A stretch of DNA of 37,144 nucleotides, from contig JAEUHY010000030.1 in the NCBI GenBank assembly GCA_016795325.1, forward strand, positions 1 through 37,144, read 5' to 3'. The stretch comes from Planctomycetota bacterium. Its GTDB lineage: Bacteria > Planctomycetota > UBA1135 > GCA-002686595. The notes under the pieces were generated by a model that was not told where the DNA came from, did no database searches, and was given only the letters and a program-made list of their open reading frames with translations. The position numbers and the translations under genes were made by a program. Shown here piece by piece: positions 32,791-37,144 of this stretch (position 1 is its first letter; each line of letters opens with the position of its first letter).

Positions 32791-32823
32791 GTCTTTATGA
32801 GGACAGCGTGAAGCGAGGATGAG
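32791..32823 (-). promoter_or_regulatory. PHO-box-like tandem 11-bp repeats upstream of the Ton operon
   Basis: On the minus strand, three abutting units are seen: CTCATCCTCGC (32823-32813), TTCACGCTGTC (32812-32802) and CTCATAAAGAC (32801-32791). Each begins yTCAy, spaced 11 bp. The first two units match those before the beta-helix gene, including a 16-bp core that differs at one base. They lie about 93-125 bp before the GTG at 32698, a distance similar to that at the beta-helix gene. Confidence 0.6.
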
Positions 32824-32969
32824 GCCCGGCCTTAGGCTGATGCGCCGGCGTCACCCCACCGACACCCGGCTTGCAGCAGTGCTGCCGCGACCATCCGCAA
32901 CCCGCGGCCGCCGCGCCGCGGCCCAGCGGCTGGGGGAGTCGCAGCCGCACGCCCCGTACGCTCCCCCAC

Positions 32970-33620
32970 ATGTCCCACGAATCCACCCCGGTCAGCGCGG
33001 CGCACTTCGACTACATCCGGGCGCACTGCGAAGCTGAGGACGCGCTCCTGCGCGAGCTCAAGGACGCGGCTCGCGCGGCCGGGATTCCGGCGATCTGGAT
33101 CGCCCCGGAACAGGCGCGCCTGCTGCAGATCCTGCTGCGCGCCGCCCGCGCGCGCGAAGTCGTCGAAGTGGGCACGCTCGCCGGCTATTCGGCGCTCGTC
33201 ATGGCGCGCGCGCTCGGCCCCGGCGGGCGCGTGCGAACGATCGAGGTCTCGGCGCACCACGCCGCCTTCGCCCGCGAGTGGATCGCCCGCGCGGCGCCGC
33301 AGGCGACCGTCGAGGTGTTGCTCGGCCCCGGCGCCGCCGTGCTGCCCACGTTCGCGGACCACTCGGCCGACGCGCTGTTCGTCGACGCCGACAAGGCCGG
33401 TTACCCCCTCTACCTAGAGCAGGCCCTGCGCATCGTCCGCCCGGGGGGGTTGCTCCTGGTCGACAATGCCTTCGCCTTCGGGCAGTTGCTCGACGCGCAT
33501 CCGACCGATCCGGACGTGCCCCACGTACGCGCCTTCAACGAGCTCATGGCGCGCTGCGATCGGCTCGAAAAGGTGATCGTTCCGGTGGGCGACGGGCTAT
33601 GGGTGGCGATAGTGCGTTGA
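32970..33620 (+). CDS. Class I SAM-dependent O-methyltransferase (caffeoyl-CoA OMT type)
   Basis: 216 residues, usual for the family. The SAM-binding motif I is V-V-E-V-G-T-L-A-G-Y-S-A-L-V-M-A (about 63-78). A later D-A-L-F-V-D-A-D-K-A-G-Y-P-L-Y-L holds the metal-binding and catalytic Asp residues, and R-P-G-G-L-L-L-V-D-N-A-F gives motif II. It transfers methyl groups to catechol-like hydroxyls with divalent metal; the substrate is unknown. The ATG at 32970 gives the standard start M-S-H-E-S-T-P. Upstream in-frame codons encode a Pro/Arg-rich shadow. It is divergent from the Ton operon and 38 bp before the SNF2 gene, with which it may share a transcript. Confidence 0.9.
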   Translation: MSHESTPVSAAHFDYIRAHCEAEDALLRELKDAARAAGIPAIWIAPEQARLLQILLRAARAREVVEVGTLAGYSALVMARALGPGGRVRTIEVSAHHAAFAREWIARAAPQATVEVLLGPGAAVLPTFADHSADALFVDADKAGYPLYLEQALRIVRPGGLLLVDNAFAFGQLLDAHPTDPDVPHVRAFNELMARCDRLEKVIVPVGDGLWVAIVR

Positions 33621-33658
33621 TCCGCGCCGCCTCTGCGCCAGACTGCCCGACCCAAAAC

Positions 33659-36600
33659 ATGAGCGCGGACTCCCCTTTCGCCCGACTGCCCGAGCTGCTG
33701 GCCGGCTCGTTCGACGTTTCCTCGCGCGTGCGAGGCGACGACGACTTCCACGCCAGCCGCGTGCAGATCGAGTCCGTGGGACCGACCTTCGTGCGCGCCA
33801 GCGTGCGCGAGAAGTCGGGCGCCCAGGCCACCGCGCTCGAAGCGGACGCACGCCTGAACTGGACCTCGAGTTGCTCGTGCTCGATCGCCGCTTCCGGCGG
33901 CCGCTGCCAACACCTGTGGGCCGTGCTGCTGATGGTCGACCGCGCCGGCTGGCGCGTGGAAGGCGCCAAACGCGAGTCGCTCAGCGGCGGTCGGCTCGTG
34001 CGCCTGGGCGAGTGGCGCGCGCGACTGGCGGAGATTCGCGTCAAGGGCGCCGCGCCCGAGCCGCCGGCGGTCGGCGTGCGCGTCAACTGGTTCCTGCGCC
34101 TGGACCGCAAGCTCGACGAAGGCGTCGCGGTGATCGAGCCGCGCCGCAGTACGCCGCGCAAGAGCGGCACGTGGTCGCGCTTCCTGCCGTTCGCGCCCTT
34201 CGCGGAGCCGCTCGACGCCCGGCTGCGCGCCGAGGATCGACGCGCGCTCGAGCTGCTGCGGTCCGCGCAACCCTACGAGAGCGACGACGACACGCTCGAA
34301 ACCTCGCGTCAGTTCCTGCTCTCGCCCGAGCTGTGCGACGTGTTGTTCCCGCGCCTGGCGCAGGCCGGCGTGCTGAATTGGACGCGCCTGGGCCGCGAAT
34401 CCGCGGGCGCGTTGCGCTTGGACCTCGAGCCGGCGTGGAACGTCGAGCGCGTGATCCACGAAGCGCCCGATGCAAGCGAGCTGGTCGTCAGCGCGCACCT
34501 GCGGCGCGGCGACGAGCGCGAACCGCTCGGCGCGCTGATCGGCGTGGTCGGCGGCGGCTGGGTCGTGTTCGAAGAGCGCCTGGGCAAGCTCGAGCGCATC
34601 GAAGATCTCGCCTGGGTGCGCTCCGTGCTCGAACAAGGCCCGCTGCGCGTGCCCGCCAGCGACCGCAGCGAGTTGCTGCGCGAGATCTCGCGCGGCGAAG
34701 AGCGCTTCGTGATCGAAGGGCCGTTCGAGTCGGCGCGCCACGACGTCCCGCCGCGGCCGCGCCTCACGCTCGACGCACCCGACCTCGCGCGCGAGGGCGG
34801 CGTCGAGCTCACCGGCGAGGTGATGTTCGAATACGAAGGCGCGCAGGTCGCCGCCGACGATCCGCGCCCGTTCGTCGAACGTCGCGAAGGCTGGATCGCA
34901 CGCCAGACATCTGCGGAAGCGGGGTTGCTCGATCGACCGTTTGCGTTCGGCGCGCGCCGGCTCTCCGAGCGCCCGGGCGCCGTGCTCGTGCCGCTCGGCG
35001 CCGTCCCCGAACTGGCGCGCGCGCTCACGCTCGAAGGCTGGATCGTCGAAGGCGACGGCGCGCGCTACCGCTCGGTCAGCGGCGCGCGTTGGAGCGTGCG
35101 CAGCGGCATCGACTGGTTCGACTTGGACGGCCAGATCGCGTTCGGCGGCTCGAACGCGGCCATTCCGCGCCTGGTCGCGGCGCTGCGCAAACGCGAGCGC
35201 ACCGTGGTGCTCGACGACGGCGCGCTCGGCGTGCTCCCCGAGGAATGGCTCGCGCGCTTCGAGACGCTCTCGACCTTGGGCGAGGCGCAGGGCGACGCGC
35301 TGCGTTTCCGCTCGAGCCAAGCCTGGTTGGTCGAAGCGCTGCTGGCGGAGACGACCGACCTCGGCGCCGACGAGCAGTTCCGCGAACAACTCTCGCGCCT
35401 CGCACATTTCCGCTCGATCGACGCCGCCCAGGAACCGCCGGACTTCGTCGGAGAATTGCGCCCGTACCAACGCGAAGGCTTGGGCTGGCTGCAGTTCCTC
35501 GAGCGCCAGCACTTCGGCGGCTGCCTCGCCGATGACATGGGACTGGGCAAGACGATCCAGTTGCTCGCCTGGGTGCTCGACCGTCGCTCGCGGCTCACGC
35601 AGCCGGCGCCGACGCTCGTCGTGGCGCCCAAGTCGCTCACGCACAACTGGATCGCTGAGACACGCCGCTTCGCGCCCGGGCTGAGCGTGCTCGACTACAC
35701 CGGCGCCACGCGGCGCAACTTGGCCGAACAGATTGGGCGCCACGATCTCGTGGTGACGACCTACGGCACGCTGCGCAACGACATCGATCTGCTCGCGCAG
35801 CCCCGCTTCGACTGCGTCGTGCTCGACGAAGCGCAGGCGATCAAGAACGCCGACACGTTGACGGCGAAGGCCGCGCGACTGCTCAAGGCCGAACATCGGC
35901 TCGCACTGAGCGGCACGCCGATCGAGAACCACCTCGGCGAGTTGTGGTCGCTGTTCGAGTTCTTGAACCCAGGCATGCTCGGCCGCTCGAGTTTGTTCGC
36001 GCGCCTCACCGAAGCGCAGCGCGACTCCGAAGCGGAGCGCCAGTCGCGTCAGTTGCTCGCCCGCGCGGTCAAGCCGTTCGTGTTGCGGCGCACCAAGGAG
36101 CAAGTGCTGCGCGACCTGCCCGCGAAAACCGAGCAGACGATCCTGTGCGAGCTCGATCCGGCCGCGCGGCGCGAGTACGACGAGCTGCGCGATCACTACC
36201 GCCGCGCCCTGCTCCACGAGCCGGGCGGCGCCAAGCCCGACAGCTTCATCGTGCTCGAGGCCTTGCTGCGCCTGCGTCAAGCGGCGTGTCATCCCGGACT
36301 CATCGACGCGTCGCGCGTGGACGAGTCGTCGCCCAAGCTCGAAGCGTTGTTCGAGAGCGTCGACGAGATCGTCGACGCCGGCCACAAGGCGCTGATCTTC
36401 TCGCAATTCACGAGTTTCCTCGGGATCGTCCGCGAGCGCGTGCGCCAGCGCGGGCTGAGCTTCGCGTACCTCGACGGCGCCACGAGCGCCAAGGCGCGCG
36501 TCGAGGAGATCAAGCGCTTCCAGGAAGATCCCAAGTGCTCGCTGTTCCTGCTCAGCCTCAAGGCGGGCGGCGTCGGCCTCAACTTGACGGCCGCGGACTA

Positions 36601-36841
36601 CGTGTTCCTGCTCGATCCGTGGTGGAACCCGGCGGTTGAAGCGCAGGCCATCGGACGTTCGCACCGCATCGGCCAGACGCGCAGCGTGTTCGCCTACAAG
36701 CTCGTGTGCGCCGATACGGTCGAGGAGCGTGTGCTCGAACTGCAAGCGCGCAAGCGCGAGCTCGCCGCCGTGTTGCTCGACGGCGAAGCGACGACGTTGC
36801 GCGATCTGACGCGCGACGACATCGAGCGCCTGCTCGCCTGA
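33659..36841 (+). CDS. SWIM zinc-finger SNF2 helicase/ATPase
   Basis: 1060 residues. A SWIM zinc finger (C72-x-C74...C83-x-H85) lies near the N-terminus and is followed by a large region of no named domain, up to about 590. The SNF2 ATPase core then runs to the end: L-A-D-D-M-G-L-G-K-T Walker A at about 622-631, V-L-D-E-A-Q-A-I-K-N motif II, L-S-G-T-P-I-E-N-H-L-G-E-L-W motif III, A-L-I-F-S-Q-F-T motif IV, G-V-G-L-N-L-T-A-A-D motif V and G-R-S-H-R-I-G-Q-T motif VI. It is a DNA-translocating ATPase like bacterial HepA/SNF2 proteins; SWIM probably contacts DNA or protein. The ATG at 33659 begins the SWIM-containing chain. A long antisense open frame of 1111 codons covers it but is a GC shadow. 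Confidence 0.94.
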   Translation: MSADSPFARLPELLAGSFDVSSRVRGDDDFHASRVQIESVGPTFVRASVREKSGAQATALEADARLNWTSSCSCSIAASGGRCQHLWAVLLMVDRAGWRVEGAKRESLSGGRLVRLGEWRARLAEIRVKGAAPEPPAVGVRVNWFLRLDRKLDEGVAVIEPRRSTPRKSGTWSRFLPFAPFAEPLDARLRAEDRRALELLRSAQPYESDDDTLETSRQFLLSPELCDVLFPRLAQAGVLNWTRLGRESAGALRLDLEPAWNVERVIHEAPDASELVVSAHLRRGDEREPLGALIGVVGGGWVVFEERLGKLERIEDLAWVRSVLEQGPLRVPASDRSELLREISRGEERFVIEGPFESARHDVPPRPRLTLDAPDLAREGGVELTGEVMFEYEGAQVAADDPRPFVERREGWIARQTSAEAGLLDRPFAFGARRLSERPGAVLVPLGAVPELARALTLEGWIVEGDGARYRSVSGARWSVRSGIDWFDLDGQIAFGGSNAAIPRLVAALRKRERTVVLDDGALGVLPEEWLARFETLSTLGEAQGDALRFRSSQAWLVEALLAETTDLGADEQFREQLSRLAHFRSIDAAQEPPDFVGELRPYQREGLGWLQFLERQHFGGCLADDMGLGKTIQLLAWVLDRRSRLTQPAPTLVVAPKSLTHNWIAETRRFAPGLSVLDYTGATRRNLAEQIGRHDLVVTTYGTLRNDIDLLAQPRFDCVVLDEAQAIKNADTLTAKAARLLKAEHRLALSGTPIENHLGELWSLFEFLNPGMLGRSSLFARLTEAQRDSEAERQSRQLLARAVKPFVLRRTKEQVLRDLPAKTEQTILCELDPAARREYDELRDHYRRALLHEPGGAKPDSFIVLEALLRLRQAACHPGLIDASRVDESSPKLEALFESVDEIVDAGHKALIFSQFTSFLGIVRERVRQRGLSFAYLDGATSAKARVEEIKRFQEDPKCSLFLLSLKAGGVGLNLTAADYVFLLDPWWNPAVEAQAIGRSHRIGQTRSVFAYKLVCADTVEERVLELQARKRELAAVLLDGEATTLRDLTRDDIERLLA

Positions 36842-36858
36842 GCCTTCGAGCCCGCTCG

Positions 36859-36971
36859 TGGGGTGCTTCGAAAATCCGCTGCAGGAGTCGCATGCAGCGG
36901 CGCGCGAGGATTCACGGCGACTGGAGTCAGCTCGCCGAACGGGAGCGACGCGGCGGGAAGCGGCGCGGCGC
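36859..36971. repeat. Copy A of an intergenic repeat with a conserved hairpin
   Basis: Begins TGGGGTGCTTCGAAAATCCG and includes GCGCGAGGATTC, GGCGA..TCGCC, CGCCGAACGGGAGC and GACGCGGCGGG. It aligns along its length with copy B at 37009-37132. The stem here is GGCGA-CTG against CAG-C-TCGCC with a GAGT loop. It lies 17 bp after the SNF2 stop codon, so it may also act as a transcript end. Confidence 0.75.
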
Positions 36972-36996
36972 GGGCGACGCGCATCGAAGTCGCCCG
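36971..36996. terminator. Hairpin between the two repeat copies
   Basis: CGGGCGAC (36971-36978) pairs with GTCGCCCG (36989-36996) around a 10-nt loop. It could end the SNF2 transcript; no T-run follows. The remaining bases of this 303-bp right-edge stretch are repeat sequence and show no gene. Confidence 0.4.
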
Positions 36997-37008
36997 TCGG
37001 GTGACTAG

Positions 37009-37132
37009 TGGGTTGATTCGAAAGTCCGCCGCAGATGTCAGGTGATTCGGCGCTCCCCGCAAGGCGCGAGGATTCCAGGCGACCTGAATAGGTCGCCGAA
37101 CCGGAGCAACGCAGCGGGGGGCGGCGAGGCGC
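37009..37132. repeat. Copy B of the intergenic repeat
   Basis: Begins TGGGTTGATTCGAAAGTCCG and includes GGCGCGAGGATTCC, a perfect GGCGACC-TGAATA-GGTCGCC hairpin, CGCCGAACCGGAGC, AACGCAGCGGGG and GGCGAGGCGC. Relative to copy A it carries an insertion near 37045-37060 and many substitutions, so the two copies are old or were inserted separately. Confidence 0.75.
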
Positions 37133-37144
37133 CTGAGATATGCG

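Noticed and set aside
32903..32925. GC hairpin (CCGCGGC/GCCGCGG) before the O-methyltransferase gene
   Set aside because: Low-complexity GC sequence forms such hairpins easily; there is no T-run and no riboswitch-like structure around it.
33410..36745. 1111-codon open frame antisense to the SNF2 gene
   Set aside because: The plus-strand reading carries every SNF2 motif; the antisense product has the Arg/Glu/Ala composition of a GC-rich shadow.
1..37144. tRNA, rRNA, CRISPR, insertion sequence or prophage
   Set aside because: I looked for spaced direct repeats, transposase or integrase motifs, conserved tRNA arms and rRNA stretches and saw none.

Overview
The window looks like a chromosomal segment of a high-GC marine-type Planctomycetota bacterium. 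Four things point there by recollection of that lineage, not by a search: a ThuA/DUF1080 fusion, secreted WDG-repeat and beta-helix proteins ending in Cys-containing C-terminal modules (YCFG... and YCTAGTTTNGC...), frequent TTG/GTG starts, and dense single-copy genes. No tRNA, rRNA, CRISPR array, insertion sequence or prophage was seen.

Layout. 1-2472 (-) is the 5' part of a secreted WDG-repeat protein that runs off the left edge. 2750-7022 (+) holds an EamA transporter, a secreted HExxH metallopeptidase-like protein with a CBM6-like tail, and an alpha/beta hydrolase of the non-haem chloroperoxidase type. 7137-9401 (+) is a lemA-TPM-TPM operon. 9692-13093 (-) is a repair cluster: an Fpg/MutM-like glycosylase, a small ArsC/thioredoxin-like protein and a UvrD/PcrA helicase. 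The middle gene carries an in-frame UGA at the first position of a UxxC motif, followed by a strong stem-loop, and is probably a selenoprotein. 13117-21533 holds an esterase, a ThuA-DUF1080-DUF1080 protein, a phospholipase D/cardiolipin-synthase-like enzyme, an ATP-grasp ligase, an FG-GAP repeat protein and two envelope proteins of unknown function.

21675-32698 (-) is the largest coherent system. A seven-gene operon encodes a TonB-dependent receptor with a carboxypeptidase-regulatory-like domain, a DUF3450 protein, a TtpC-like long ExbB paralogue, ExbB, ExbD, TonB and a TPR lipoprotein. It ends in a hairpin terminator. A separately transcribed secreted beta-helix protein follows. Both units have the same 11-bp-spaced TTCAC/CTCAT direct repeats upstream, resembling a PhoP/PhoB (PHO box) operator, so they may form one phosphate-responsive system. 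The gene order after the receptor matches the Vibrio TonB2 locus as I recall it.

32970-36841 (+) holds a class I O-methyltransferase and a SWIM/SNF2 helicase. The right edge carries two diverged copies of an intergenic repeat that keeps a hairpin despite changes in the stem.
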